The position numbers and the translations under genes are program-made. This document shows positions 53,040 to 61,933 of a stretch of DNA of 64,000 nt, piece by piece. The stretch comes from Nocardioidaceae bacterium (GTDB lineage Bacteria; Actinomycetota; Actinomycetes; Propionibacteriales; Nocardioidaceae), in contig CP076053.1 in NCBI GenBank assembly GCA_018672315.1, positions 2,281,827-2,345,826 on the forward strand, written 5' to 3'. Position 1 is the stretch's first letter. Each line of letters opens with the position of its first letter. Below the pieces are notes generated by a model. That model was not told where the DNA came from, did not search any database, and was given only the letters and a program-made list of their open reading frames with translations.

Positions 53040-53615
53040 TCAGCGGAAGCAGATCTTCTTGACGCGGTACACCAGACTCTGCCGCTCAGGAAGGTGCTGC
53101 CGGTGCCGGTGCTGCCGGTGACGACGCAGTTGCGGCTCATGCCGGTAGAGGGAGGCACTGGCCTGGTCGCGCTGGCGGGCCTCGAGCTCGAGGCGGTGAC
53201 CCAGACGCACAGCCGGTTCGTCGAAGCCGCTGGCGACCCCTGCTGCGACGGCCATCGCCGCCCAGTCGTGGCGTGCGGTGGTATGCACGGCACGCTCGAT
53301 CGTCGCGGTGGGTGGGTGCACGGCAAGCTCGTCAAGCACTAAGCGCACGCCGCGATAGGCCTCAACTGTTTATTGCCAGGCCTCGATGACGGTCTCTTCG
53401 CGTTCACCCAGTCCGGCGCCCAGGGCGCGTTCCAGCCTGGCGGTGAGCCGTGTGTGCCAGCGCAGCAGGAGCGCGTCGACGAGCGCGTCGATGTTGGGGA
53501 AGAACTCCTCGACGTGCTCGAGATCGGTGGGCAGCTGGCCGTCACGACGCGCCAGGATCTCTTCGGTGACGGCTTGTAGGACGCCGGCGCGGGTCGGGGC
53601 CGGAGCGCGCCTCAT
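53040..53615 (-). pseudogene. TetR-type regulator split by an in-frame stop
   Basis: ATG 53615 overlaps the end of the P450 remnant (ATGA). The first 81 codons read VLQAVTEEILARRDGQLPTDLEHVEEFFPNIDALVDALLLRWHTRL and end at TAA (53370-53372); the same frame continues TVEAYRGVRLVLDELAVHPP, RHDWAAMAVAAGVASGFDEPAVRLGHRLELEARQRDQAS to 53040. Helical pattern resembles the dimer domain of TetR-like regulators but the helix-turn-helix is not textbook, so the class is uncertain. Confidence 0.55.
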
Positions 53616-54831
53616 GACGGCTGCCCCGGCCGGATGGTGGTGCGCGCGCCGGCGCCCGGATGTAGCGGCAGCGACGCGTATCCGCGGATGGGGCCGGAGC
53701 GCAGCCGGACCGCTACGTCGAGGTCGACATCCCAGTCCCGGTGGCGGCGCAGCAGGGCTTGGAGTGCGAGGCGGGCTTCGAGCCGCGCCAGGGATGCACC
53801 GAGGCAGAAGTGGATGCCGCGGCCGAACGCGACCTGTCGTTCGGGGCGCGGTGGATGTCGAACCGATCGGCGTCGGGGAAAGCGTGGTCGTCGCGGTTGG
53901 CTGAGCCGGACAGCAGCAGCACGGTGTCTCCGGCATCCAGGTGTTCGCCGTGCAGCTGCACCGGTCCGGTCAGGGTGCGGGAGAGCCCTTGGACCGGGGA
54001 GTCGTAGCGCAGCGGCTCCTCGACCGCGCCCGGCACGAGCTCCGGGTTCTCGGCCAGCTCGTGCCGAACCTCGGGATGGTGGGCGAGCACCACGGCGCTG
54101 TTGGAGGGCAGGTTGGTCGTCGTCTCGTGGCCGGCGACCAGCAGCAGCAGGCAGAACCCGAGCAGCTCCTCCTCGCTGAGGCGTTCCCCGTCGACCTCGG
54201 CGTGCACCAGCGCGGACATCAGGTCCGCCTGCGGTGCCGCGCGGCGTTCGGCGAGGAACTCGGTGAAGTACGCGTACAGCGCAGCGGCCGCGTCCAGTCC
54301 GGGACCGAACTCGCCACGGGTCGGGTTGGACTGGATCAGGGTGGTCGACCAGGTCCGGAACTGGTCGCGGTCCGCGCTCGGCACACCGAGCATCTCGGCG
54401 ATCACGATCGCCGGAAGAGGACCGGCGAGACCTGCCACGAAGTCCAAGCTGCCGTCGTCAGGAGCGACTTCGAGGGTCGTCGACCAGCGTCGCGATGTGC
54501 GGCTCCAGGTCGGCGATGCGGCGGGGGGTGAAGGCACGGCTGACGAGGCGGCGCAGTTGGGTGTGCCGGGGCGGATCGGTCATGATCAACATCGGCAAGA
54601 ACAGTTCGGTCATGTCCACCTCGGGTGGGGTGGGGAAGATCCCGGAGGCCGAGGAGTACGTCGTCGGGTCCTGCAGGGCGGCGGAGACGTCGTCGTAGCG
54701 GCTGAGCGCCCACGACCCGGCCGTCGGCGACCAGTACGCCGGAGCCCGCTCGCGCAGCTCCCGGTAGACCGGGTACGGTCGTCGATCACCGCGGGGTCGA
54801 AAGGGCTGTAGCTCAGCTGCTGCGTCGTCAT
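53612..54831 (-). pseudogene. Cytochrome P450 with three frameshifts
   Basis: Start ATG 54831 (MTTQQLSYSPFDPAVIDD). The order of P450 motifs is clear but on three frames: YPVYRELRERAPAYWSPTAG and MTDPPRHTQLRRLVSRAFTP after a break near 54785; [39 protein letters not shown] (I-helix), [20 protein letters not shown] (ExxR) after a break near 54475; and [19 protein letters not shown] (haem Cys) after a break near 53845. All three look like single-base losses or gains. The stop at 53612 overlaps the next gene. Family not determined. Confidence 0.85.
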
Positions 54832-54892
54832 CGGTGCTCCGTCCTCGCCGAGGAGCGGGCCCTGAACCCGCACTCGAACTCGTACCGGCAGT

Positions 54893-54909
54893 TTGTACTG
54901 CGAGTACAA
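54893..54909. promoter_or_regulatory. Palindromic operator TTGTACT-GCG-AGTACAA
   Basis: A perfect 7-bp inverted repeat with a GCG centre lies between the divergent P450 remnant (start 54831) and the TetR-type gene (54959). This is the expected place for the TetR operator that would control both. Confidence 0.65.
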
Positions 54910-54958
54910 CATAGGATGAGGGCACTGTCGAGAGTCCAACCAGCCGACCGGAGGTGGA

Positions 54959-55589
54959 GTGGCGGCAAGGAAGCTTCCGGCGAAGCTGGCCACGCGGCTG
55001 TACGACGCCGCTGAGCTGATCGCCGAACGGGGCCTGGACGCCACCAAGATCGAGGACATCGCCGAGGTCACCGGGATCCCGAAGGCCACGATCTACTACC
55101 ACCTGGACGGCAAGGACGCGGTCCTGGAGTTCTTGCTCAGCGACCTGCTGGACCTGATCGCCGGTGCCGTCGGGGTCGCCATGACCAGCGGCGACACGGC
55201 CGATGCCCGCCTGCAGGCGGCGGTGCGTGCCCAGCTGCAGGTGATGCTCGAGCATCCCTTCCTGTCCCGCGCCCTGGTCGGGGACCTGGGGCGGGCCACG
55301 GCTGACCGACCTCGCCGACGCGCTCCGCGCGGCGTTCTACGAGCCGATCGAGCAGCTGCTGGCCGACGGCGTGGCCGACGGGACGCTGCGCCGGGTCGCC
55401 GACCCGACGGCGGTCGCGATGAGCGTGTTCGGCGCCATCACCGTCACCGGGCTCAACGCGGCGGTCGCCGGTCCGTCCGCGGATCCGGTCGCGGACGCGA
55501 GCCGGTACGCGGACGCGGTCACCGCTCTGATCCTAAGCGGTCTGGCGACCGACCCGTCCCCCGAACCGGCGCCCGAGCCCGGCTGCTGA
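54959..55589 (+). pseudogene. TetR-family regulator with one frameshift
   Basis: From GTG 54959 (GGAGGTGGA just upstream) the text DAAELIAERGLDATKIEDIAEVTGIPKATIYYHLDGKDAVLEFLLSDLLDL is a normal TetR DNA-binding domain. Near 55300 the frame breaks; the true continuation LTDLADALRAAFYEPIEQLLADGVADGTLRRVADPTAVAMSVFGAITVTGLNAAV runs in another frame to a stop at 55589. Without correction the ligand domain is lost. The palindrome at 54893 suggests it once controlled the P450 gene. Confidence 0.85.
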
Positions 55590-55602
55590 GCGGAGTCTGG
55601 GG

Positions 55603-57171
55603 TCACCGCGCCGCGGTGAGCTCGCCAGAGTCCTCAGCTCGGCTGTGAACGTCGGCATTCACCGGAGAGGTCCGCCGCCTCCCGGCGAGGACGACAACGA
55701 CCGCACCCACCAGCAACGTGGCGGCCCCGACCCACATCGCGGCCGCGTAGCCGTTCGCGAACGCCTCGACCGCCGAGCGGATCAGCGGTGCGCTTTGGGC
55801 CTGCTCGAGCTGGCCAGCCGCCTCGACCGCTTGCGCCACGCCTTCCTCTGACGCCTGGACCGCGGGCTCGGGGATACCACTGACCCCGGAGAGGACCTGG
55901 TCGCCGTACACCGCCAGCAGCACCGAGGCGGCCACCGCGCTGCCCAGCGCACCGCCGACCTCTCGGGTGACGTCGTTGACGGCGGCGGCCAGCGTGCGTC
56001 GGTCCTCGGGCAGCCCGTCGATGATCAGGGTGGTGCCGGGGTTGATCGCCAGACCGAACCCGAAGCCGAGCACGACCAGCGCCAGGGCGAACATCCACAG
56101 CGATATGTCGCCGTCCTTCTGCAGGGCGAACATCACGAACGCCACCGCCATCTGCGCCATCCCCCAGGCGCCGACCGGTGCGGAGCCGAACCGGGCCACC
56201 AGTTGCGGGCCGAACCGGGCAGCCGGACCGATTCCCGCGGTCAGCGACGTCAGCCACAGCGCGGTCTCCAGCGGTTCAAGGCGGTGGACGTACTGCAGCC
56301 ACTGCGGCGCCAGGAAGAAGAACCCGAACGCGGCGAAGAACTGCAAGAACACCATGGCGCTGCCGGTGGACAACCCGGCGGAGCGGAACAGCCGGACCTC
56401 GAGCATCGGGTTGCGGGTGCGCAGCTCGTGGACGACGAACCCGACCAGGAGCGCGGACCCGGCGGCAAGCGCGATGAGCGTGACCAGATCCGTCCAGCCG
56501 CGTTCAGGGCCCTCGATGAGACCGTAGACGAGCGCAGACAACCCGGCGAACGACAGCACCGACCCGGCCGGGTCCATCCGCAGCTCGGGATTGCGGGAGG
56601 TCGGGACGTTGACCAGGCACACGAGGGCGACGACCGCCGCCGCCGCGCCGTAGACGACCTGGACGCTGCCCCACCAGAAGTTCTCCACCAGCAAACCGGA
56701 GGTCAAGATCCCGACCATCGCCCCAGCTCCGGAGACCGCCGCCCAGATCGCAACAGCCTGGGGGCGCCGGTCGTCGGGGAACGCATCGACGAGGACCGAG
56801 AGGGTGGCCGGCATCACCGCGGCAGCCCCGACCCCAGCGAGTCCGCGCAGCGCGATAATGAGCTCCGGCTGGTCGACCAGCCCCGAGGCCACCGACGCGG
56901 CTGCGAACACGGCCAGCCCGGCAACGAGGAACTGACGACGCCCCCACCGATCGGCCGCGATCCCGACCGGAAGGAGGAGAGCGGCGAACACCAGCGCATA
57001 GATGTTGACCACCCAGGTCAGCTCGGTCTGCGTGGCTCCGGTGGCTTCAGCGATGTCGGGCAGCGCAAGCGAGAGCGAGGAGGCGGCCCCGATGACCAGC
57101 GCCAGTGCGGCACACATGGTGACCAGCAGGGCGAGAAGTCCGCGGGGTTCGGCGTGCCGAGGTGCAGTCAC
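55603..57171 (-). CDS. MFS multidrug exporter, DHA2 (14-TM, EmrB/QacA) family
   Basis: Proton-driven inner membrane exporter of 522 residues from GTG 57171 (GAAGGA upstream; an earlier GTG at 57213 would add 14). Fourteen hydrophobic helices can be counted. Motifs: LTWVVNIYALVFAALLLPVGIAADRWGRRQFLVAG (motif A region with DRWGRR), ALRGLAGVGAAAVMPATLSVLVDAFP (motif C/B style), and the C-terminal DVTREVGGALGSAVAASVLLAVYGDQ. Substrates unknown. It is one of the few cargo genes of the island with an undamaged frame. Confidence 0.9.
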   Translation of the reverse strand: MTAPRHAEPRGLLALLVTMCAALALVIGAASSLSLALPDIAEATGATQTELTWVVNIYALVFAALLLPVGIAADRWGRRQFLVAGLAVFAAASVASGLVDQPELIIALRGLAGVGAAAVMPATLSVLVDAFPDDRRPQAVAIWAAVSGAGAMVGILTSGLLVENFWWGSVQVVYGAAAAVVALVCLVNVPTSRNPELRMDPAGSVLSFAGLSALVYGLIEGPERGWTDLVTLIALAAGSALLVGFVVHELRTRNPMLEVRLFRSAGLSTGSAMVFLQFFAAFGFFFLAPQWLQYVHRLEPLETALWLTSLTAGIGPAARFGPQLVARFGSAPVGAWGMAQMAVAFVMFALQKDGDISLWMFALALVVLGFGFGLAINPGTTLIIDGLPEDRRTLAAAVNDVTREVGGALGSAVAASVLLAVYGDQVLSGVSGIPEPAVQASEEGVAQAVEAAGQLEQAQSAPLIRSAVEAFANGYAAAMWVGAATLLVGAVVVVLAGRRRTSPVNADVHSRAEDSGELTAAR

Positions 57172-57431
57172 GAGGGTCCTTCGAGGTAGCGGTGCGGCAG
57201 GGGTCCGAGTCACCCTGACCTGGTGTCCGGGCGGAGTTCTAGCTGGCGAAGGGTGTTCGCAACGAGTAGGACCCCTGAATTGCTCTCGCGCTGTACCCGC
57301 ACGAGAGCGTCACCTCTTCACTCGGCGGCAAACCCTCCCCTCGGACGTGCTGATCGCAGGCCGAGGGGACGCCGAGGCGAAGTGTCGGAGGCAACGATCG
57401 GGACTGCTGCACGATCAGGTGACAGGTTGGG

Positions 57432-58358
57432 TCAGGCAGCCTGAGCGGCTGGTGTGGTCATGATCGTCTCGTACTCGATGGGGGTCAATCGGCCGAGCGC
57501 GGCTTGTCTGCGGCGGCGGTGGTAGGTCCGTTCGATCCAGGTGATGATGGCGATCCGGAGTTCCTCGCGGGTGGTCCAGCTGCGTCGGTCGAGGACATTG
57601 CGTTGCAGCAGCGCGAAGAAGCTCTCCATGGCGGCGTTGTCACCGGCGGCGCCGACACGTCCCATGGATCCGACGAGGCCGTGGCGGTTCAGAGCGTGCC
57701 CGAATTTCCGGCTGCGGAATTGAGAGCCTCGGTCGCTGTGGACGATGCAGCCGGCGAGGTCGGCGCCCTCGACGCGGCGCCTGGCCACGGCTGACTCGAG
57801 CGCGGTGACCGCGAGCCGCGACTTCATGCGTGAGTCGATCGAATAGCCGACGATGCGGTTGGAGTAGGCGCGTCTTTGATGGCGCAGAGGTAGAGCTTGC
57901 CCTTCGCGGGTCTTGTGCTCGGTGATGTCGGTGAGCCACAGCCGGTTCGGAGCGTCCGCGTGGAACTGGTGCCGCACCCTGCCGTCCTTGTCGGTCACCG
58001 CGCATCTGTCGTCGTGCACGGGCGGACCGGGACGGCCGGCCTTCCCACGCTGAGCAGACACAGGTTTGCCGAAGGCGCTCCACCAGCCGTTGGTCGAGCA
58101 GATCCGCCACGCGGTCCGCTCGGCCATCGGCTGCCCGGCGCTGCTGGCTTCGTCGAGGAGGAATCGGTAGCCGAACTCGGGATCGTCGTCGTGGGCGTTC
58201 CACAATGCATTCGCGCGGTACGCCTCGGTCAACTCGGCGTCGGTGACCGGTGCAGCGAGCCAGCGGTAGTAGGGCTGTCGTGCGAGCTTGAGTACCCGGC
58301 ACGTCACCGCCACCGGGATTCCCTCGGTGGCGAGCTCACGGACGAGCGGGTACATCAT
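57432..58358 (-). CDS. IS3-family transposase OrfB with a compensated frameshift
   Basis: Integrase-core subunit of 308 residues from ATG 58358: FGYRFLLDEASSAGQPMAERTAWRIC, NRLWLTDITEHKT (first Asp), AGCIVHSDRGSQFRSRKFGHAL (second Asp), GAAGDNAAMESFFALLQRNV (Glu), RRRRQAALGRLTPIEYE. Between HKTREG and AYSNRIVGYSIDSR the expected KLYLCAIKD reads QALPLRHQRRA because one extra base is followed by two more about 30 bases later. The DDE residues are kept, but a core strand is scrambled, so activity is doubtful. It overlaps OrfA by four bases. Confidence 0.85.
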   Translation of the reverse strand: MMYPLVRELATEGIPVAVTCRVLKLARQPYYRWLAAPVTDAELTEAYRANALWNAHDDDPEFGYRFLLDEASSAGQPMAERTAWRICSTNGWWSAFGKPVSAQRGKAGRPGPPVHDDRCAVTDKDGRVRHQFHADAPNRLWLTDITEHKTREGQALPLRHQRRAYSNRIVGYSIDSRMKSRLAVTALESAVARRRVEGADLAGCIVHSDRGSQFRSRKFGHALNRHGLVGSMGRVGAAGDNAAMESFFALLQRNVLDRRSWTTREELRIAIITWIERTYHRRRRQAALGRLTPIEYETIMTTPAAQAA

Positions 58359-58657
58359 TTTCCCGGCAGGTTCGCCTGCGACAGATACGCCGCGGCACGA
58401 CGCAGAACCTCGTTCTCCTGCTCCAGCAGCCGATTGCGGCGGCGCAGATCGCGAAGCTCGGCGTTCTCGCTGACGGTCGTCCCGGGCTTGGAGCCGTCCT
58501 CGACGTCAGCGGCCTTGAGCCAGTTCGTCAGACAGGACTCGCTGATCCCGAAGTCGGCAGCGATCTGCTTGAGATGGACTCCCGGTTCACGGTTCCGAGC
58601 GACCCGGATGACGTCCTCGCGGAACTCTCTGGGATAGGGCTTAGGCACGGTGCACAT
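58355..58657 (-). CDS. IS3-family transposase OrfA (element c)
   Basis: A 100-residue DNA-binding subunit. VPKPYPREFREDVIRVARNRE, then LKQIAADFGISESCLTNWLKAADVEDG is the helix-turn-helix, and LRRRNRLLEQENEVLRRAAAYLSQ the leucine zipper. The start was set at ATG 58657; GTG 58648 is also possible. Intact and translationally coupled to OrfB through an ATGA overlap. Confidence 0.87.
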   Translation of the reverse strand: MCTVPKPYPREFREDVIRVARNREPGVHLKQIAADFGISESCLTNWLKAADVEDGSKPGTTVSENAELRDLRRRNRLLEQENEVLRRAAAYLSQANLPGK

Positions 58658-58717
58658 CCTTCCAGCGGCACCTCTCGGCACCACAGATCAGATGTCACCC
58701 ATCCGTGCAGCAGTCCC

Positions 58718-59464
58718 AAACGGTGAAGGCATCAGGAAACCTGGGGAACCAGAAGGCCAGACACTTCTGTGGTCACCCCACCAGCAGAACTCAGGCCGCG
58801 GCCGGCAGGGATGCGGGTCGCGGCTTTGTCCTCATCATCGATCTCGCTCAGGTGGATGAGCGGCTCGATCGACCCCAGCGGTACGCGGTCATGGGACTCC
58901 GCGTTCGCCTGACATCCAGCGCAGGTTTCACAGCGACGTGAAGGAGGTCGAGCGCCCGACGGCTTGACGGCAGCTCCGCCCCCCGACTGCGCGAGCGAGG
59001 AGCGGAGCTGCGGGCCGCGACGTGGCCCCGGCCAGTCGAACACCACCCGTTGCACCGTCATCGTTGCGCGGCTCAATTCAAATCCCCGGTGCGGGGGGGT
59101 GAGGAAACGACCCTTGTGGGTGGGTGACCTGCATCTCGTCGCGAGCCTGCGCGCATGGTGGACAACGATGCCGTCACAGATGAGCGAGCCCTCAGGAGCC
59201 CGTTCACCGGCCGAATGTCGCAATCACGACTAGTCGTGTCGGCTCCACCGGTTTGATCCGCACGATCAGGTCATGTAATGGCTGGACTAGATGACAATGA
59301 CAAGCCTGTGACCAGCGGCTTCATTCGCGTTCAGCGTTTTCTACGGTCCGTCGCGGGCACAAAGACCCGTGTTCACCCATCCGCTCGATCGGTCGGGCCG
59401 AACACCCTGTGAAAGCTCGGCCCGCCGACGGGTCGGCTCCCCGAACGGAAGGAACCTTCCTCTG
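58718..59464. other. Gene-poor right border of the accessory region
   Basis: No frame in these 747 bases looks like a known gene. The stretch after the IS3 element is compositionally mixed; from about 59230 (GTGTCGGCTCCACCGGTTTGATC) the sequence becomes more AT-rich (CATGTAATGGCTGGACTAGATGACAATGAC), probably the promoter of the secreted protein at 59465. No second copy of the tRNA-Ala 3' end was found, so the island's right end is not defined. Confidence 0.4.
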
Positions 59465-60142
59465 ATGAACACCTCCACCCGTACTCGCCGCGGCCTCGCT
59501 GCTGTCGCCACTCTTGGCCTGCTGGCCGTGCCCTTCGCCGCCAACGCCAACGACGACGCCACGGCCGCCGGCCCGGTGGCGGCTTCCGGCTCGGGCGGCG
59601 CGGTCTCCGCGACCCTCGTGAAGAACCTCGACGGTCAGCAGACCGAGGTCGCCCTCGACCAGGGCTTCGTCGACGCGCTCGGCCAGCTCAACGTCACCCC
59701 GGGCACCCTCGGCCAGGCCGAGCTCAACAACGGCACCCTGAGCTTCCCGGTCACCGGCGGTAACGCCGGCCTCTTCCCGCAGGGTGAGGTCCGCCCGTAC
59801 GTGATCGGCACCGTGTTCCACGAGAACTCGGGCCTGTCGCTGTCGGCCGGTGGCACGCAGGTCGACATCGAGAACCTGACGATCGACCCGGGCGCCTCGA
59901 AGATCTACGGTGACGTGTCGGTCGACGGCGAGCCCCTCGCCAACAACGTGTACGTCTTCTTCGCCGACGGCCGCACGCTGGAGGCCCCCGAGGTCAGCGG
60001 CAACACCGCGACCCTGTCCGGCACCGAGGTCAAGCTGACCGCCGGTGCGGCCGAGGCCCTCAACGGCGCCTTCGGCATCGAGGACCTCTCCGGCGGCATC
60101 CTCATCGGTACCGCCACCATCACGCTCGGCATCGGCGGCTGA
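59465..60142 (+). CDS. Secreted protein of unknown function (possibly HtaA-like)
   Basis: A 225-residue exported protein from ATG 59465, with GGAAGGAA upstream. A signal peptide is clear: NTSTRTRRGLAAVATLGLLAVPFAANA. The mature part is Gly/Ala/Thr-rich and beta-like: SATLVKNLDGQQTEVALDQGF, VRPYVIGTVFHENSGLSLSAGG, TQVDIENLTIDPGASKIYGDVSVDG, VKLTAGAAEALNGAFGIEDL. The last blocks recall HtaA-type haem-binding domains of actinobacteria, but no haem ligands are proven. Codon choice is strongly biased to GTC/CTC/ACC, suggesting high expression; a strong hairpin follows. Confidence 0.7.
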   Translation: MNTSTRTRRGLAAVATLGLLAVPFAANANDDATAAGPVAASGSGGAVSATLVKNLDGQQTEVALDQGFVDALGQLNVTPGTLGQAELNNGTLSFPVTGGNAGLFPQGEVRPYVIGTVFHENSGLSLSAGGTQVDIENLTIDPGASKIYGDVSVDGEPLANNVYVFFADGRTLEAPEVSGNTATLSGTEVKLTAGAAEALNGAFGIEDLSGGILIGTATITLGIGG

Positions 60143-60188
60143 TCCCAGCCCCTGCTGAACGTCGCGCGGCTCTGAGTCGCGCAGCAGT

Positions 60189-60226
60189 CACCGGCGCGTC
60201 GTCCCTCACGGGGCGGCGCGCCGGTG
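60189..60226 (+). terminator. Strong 17-bp hairpin after the secreted protein gene
   Basis: CACCGGCGCGTCGTCCC (60189-60205) pairs with GGGGCGGCGCGCCGGTG (60210-60226), with two G-T pairs and a TCAC loop. It lies 47 bases past the stop at 60142 and before deoC. Confidence 0.75.
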
Positions 60227-60252
60227 TCGTTCCGGTGGGGGAGGATGGGCTC

Positions 60253-60936
60253 ATGAGCGCTGCGAGCACCACGCTGACCCCCGAGACCTTCGCCCCCCTG
60301 GTCGACCACACGCTGTTGAAGCCCGAGGCCACGCAGGCTCAGGTCGAGAAGATCATCGAGGAGGCCCGCGAGTTCGGGCCGGCCTCGGTGTGCGTGAACG
60401 GACTCTGGGTGCCCCTGGTCGCTGCGGGCCTGCGCGACACCGATGTGCTCGCCTGCGCTGTCGTGGGCTTTCCGCTGGGGGCGATGCGCTCCTCGGTGGT
60501 CGCCGCCGAGGCAGCTCAGGCCGTCGAGGACGGCGCGGGCGAGCTGGACATGGTGATCCCCGTCGGCCTGCTGCGCGCGGAGGACGACGCCGCCGCCGAG
60601 TCGTACGTGGCTGCGGTGCGCGCAGCCGCTCCCGACGTGGTGCTCAAGGTGATCCTCGAGACCGCGCTCCTCAGCGACGACCAGATCGTGCGCGCCTGCC
60701 GGGTCAGCGTGGCCGGGGGAGCCGACTTCGTGAAGACCTCCACCGGGTTCAACCCGGCCGGCGGCGCCACGGTCGAGGCCGTGCGCCTGATGCGCGACAC
60801 CGTCGGCGAGGGCATCGGCGTCAAGGCGTCCGGAGGCGTACGCAGCCTCGAGGACGCCCAGGCCATGGTCGACGCCGGTGCGAGCCGGCTCGGCATGAGC
60901 GGTGCTGTCGCCGTGCTGGAGCAGCTGCGCGGCTGA
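60253..60936 (+). CDS. deoC: Deoxyribose-phosphate aldolase
   Basis: Cleaves 2-deoxyribose 5-phosphate to glyceraldehyde 3-phosphate and acetaldehyde in deoxynucleoside catabolism. ATG 60253 with GGGGGAGG upstream gives 227 residues. Motifs: LVDHTLLKPEATQAQVEKI, VCVNGLWVPL, GELDMVIPVGLL (Asp), ADFVKTSTGF (Schiff-base Lys) and GVKASGGVRSLEDA (second Lys). All catalytic residues are present. Confidence 0.95.
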   Translation: MSAASTTLTPETFAPLVDHTLLKPEATQAQVEKIIEEAREFGPASVCVNGLWVPLVAAGLRDTDVLACAVVGFPLGAMRSSVVAAEAAQAVEDGAGELDMVIPVGLLRAEDDAAAESYVAAVRAAAPDVVLKVILETALLSDDQIVRACRVSVAGGADFVKTSTGFNPAGGATVEAVRLMRDTVGEGIGVKASGGVRSLEDAQAMVDAGASRLGMSGAVAVLEQLRG

Positions 60937-60982
60937 GAGCGCGATGCCCGTGACTCGCGGCCCGGTTCCAGGGACGGCCGCG

Positions 60983-61435
60983 TCAGGCGGCGAGGGCGTC
61001 CATCGGCACCGGGACGATGTCGCGATCGTGCGCGAGGTGCACGATCTCGCAGGACACACCGGCCAGACGGCAGGCGGCGTACATCATGCTGATCCAGCGG
61101 CGGTCGAGCTCGTCCGGCGCTCCCGATCCCGGCCGTGAGCGCAGGAAGGCGAAGCGGGGCGCGTCGACGAGCTCGGACAGGGTCGCGAGCACGATCGACA
61201 GCGGCTCGGGATCGTCGTCGGGCAGGTCGTCGCACTCCTCGATCTGCACCATCTGCTTCGTGACGTGCTGGCCGTCGAGCAGCTGGATCCACAGCGAGTG
61301 GCCGCCGAAGCCGAGCGGGCCCATCAGGGCACGCCACAACCTCTCGGCATCGTGCGAGGACTGGATGTGCAGGGGCGCGTCGGCCGGGGACAGGGGCTGG
61401 TCGGAGGTGGTCATGACGAGAACCATGCCGTCCAT
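60983..61435 (-). CDS. Conserved hypothetical protein
   Basis: A 150-residue cytosolic protein; GGAG lies eleven bases before ATG 61435, and ATG 61414 is an alternative. Readable blocks are DAERLWRALMGPLGFGGHSLWIQLLDG, VKQMVQIEECDDLPDDDPEPLS-like text (here TKQMVQIEECDDLP) and LATLSELVDAPRFAFLRSRPG, then DLRDRRWIS-like DELDRRWISMMYAACRLAGV. It resembles proteins annotated only as hypothetical in Nocardioidaceae. It is convergent with deoC. Confidence 0.7.
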   Translation of the reverse strand: MDGMVLVMTTSDQPLSPADAPLHIQSSHDAERLWRALMGPLGFGGHSLWIQLLDGQHVTKQMVQIEECDDLPDDDPEPLSIVLATLSELVDAPRFAFLRSRPGSGAPDELDRRWISMMYAACRLAGVSCEIVHLAHDRDIVPVPMDALAA

Positions 61436-61507
61436 CCGCCGACTCCGCTCGCGTCATCCACAGGCGGCCCACCCCCTCGATGCTGCCGGTCTCCTACGGT
61501 GTGAGCC

Positions 61508-61933
61508 ATGGACGACATCCGGATCTGCGGGAACGGCCACCTGTTCGCGTTCAAGACGGGCACGTGTCCGGTCTGCGACTCGATCGCGTCCCGTCCTGCG
61601 ACGAGGTCGGAGGTCGACGCGGGCGAGGTCATGGAGCCTGACCCCGCGGTCCGTCGGCCGCAGGGTCCCGTCCCCCCGCCGTCGAACGGGCTCGCCGCCT
61701 TCTTCGTCTGGGGCATCGGCCTCATCGTGTTCGCCGGCCTCGTCAGCATCGGCGCGGCGAGCGAGGGGTCCGCGGTCGGTATCGCCCTGGCCTACGTCGT
61801 CGGTGTCGTCGGCTTCGTCATCGCGTTGGTGGGGGTCATCGCCGTCGGCGTACGCGAGGGCATCACCGCGTACGCCGCCCGCGCCGGCATCGACCCGTCA
61901 CAGCTCAGCGAACGCGTACGACCGCCTTCGTGA
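61508..61933 (+). CDS. Small membrane protein with N-terminal zinc-finger-like motif
   Basis: A 141-residue protein from ATG 61508, seven bases after TACGGT. The N-terminus has RICGNGHLFAFKTGTCPVCD (C-x3-H ... CxxC), a likely zinc knuckle, then a Pro linker and two TM helices (AAFFVWGIGLIVFAGLVSIG and ALAYVVGVVGFVIALVGVIAVG). Function unknown. The last 29 bases overlap the thioesterase gene on the opposite strand. Confidence 0.7.
   Translation: MDDIRICGNGHLFAFKTGTCPVCDSIASRPATRSEVDAGEVMEPDPAVRRPQGPVPPPSNGLAAFFVWGIGLIVFAGLVSIGAASEGSAVGIALAYVVGVVGFVIALVGVIAVGVREGITAYAARAGIDPSQLSERVRPPS

Larger units (their letters stand above)
57400..58717 (-). mobile_element. IS3-family element c
   Basis: Imperfect terminal repeats GGGACTGCTGCACGATCAGG (from 57400) and, in inverse, GGGACTGCTGCACGGATGGG (to 58717), followed on both sides by TGACA, bound a 1318-bp element with OrfA and OrfB. 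No clear short target duplication is visible (left GATC, right AAAC). Confidence 0.82.

Noticed and set aside
59230-59260. Possible attR copy of the tRNA-Ala end (GGCTCCACC)
   Set aside because: Only eight bases match the tRNA 3' end; too short to call an attachment site.
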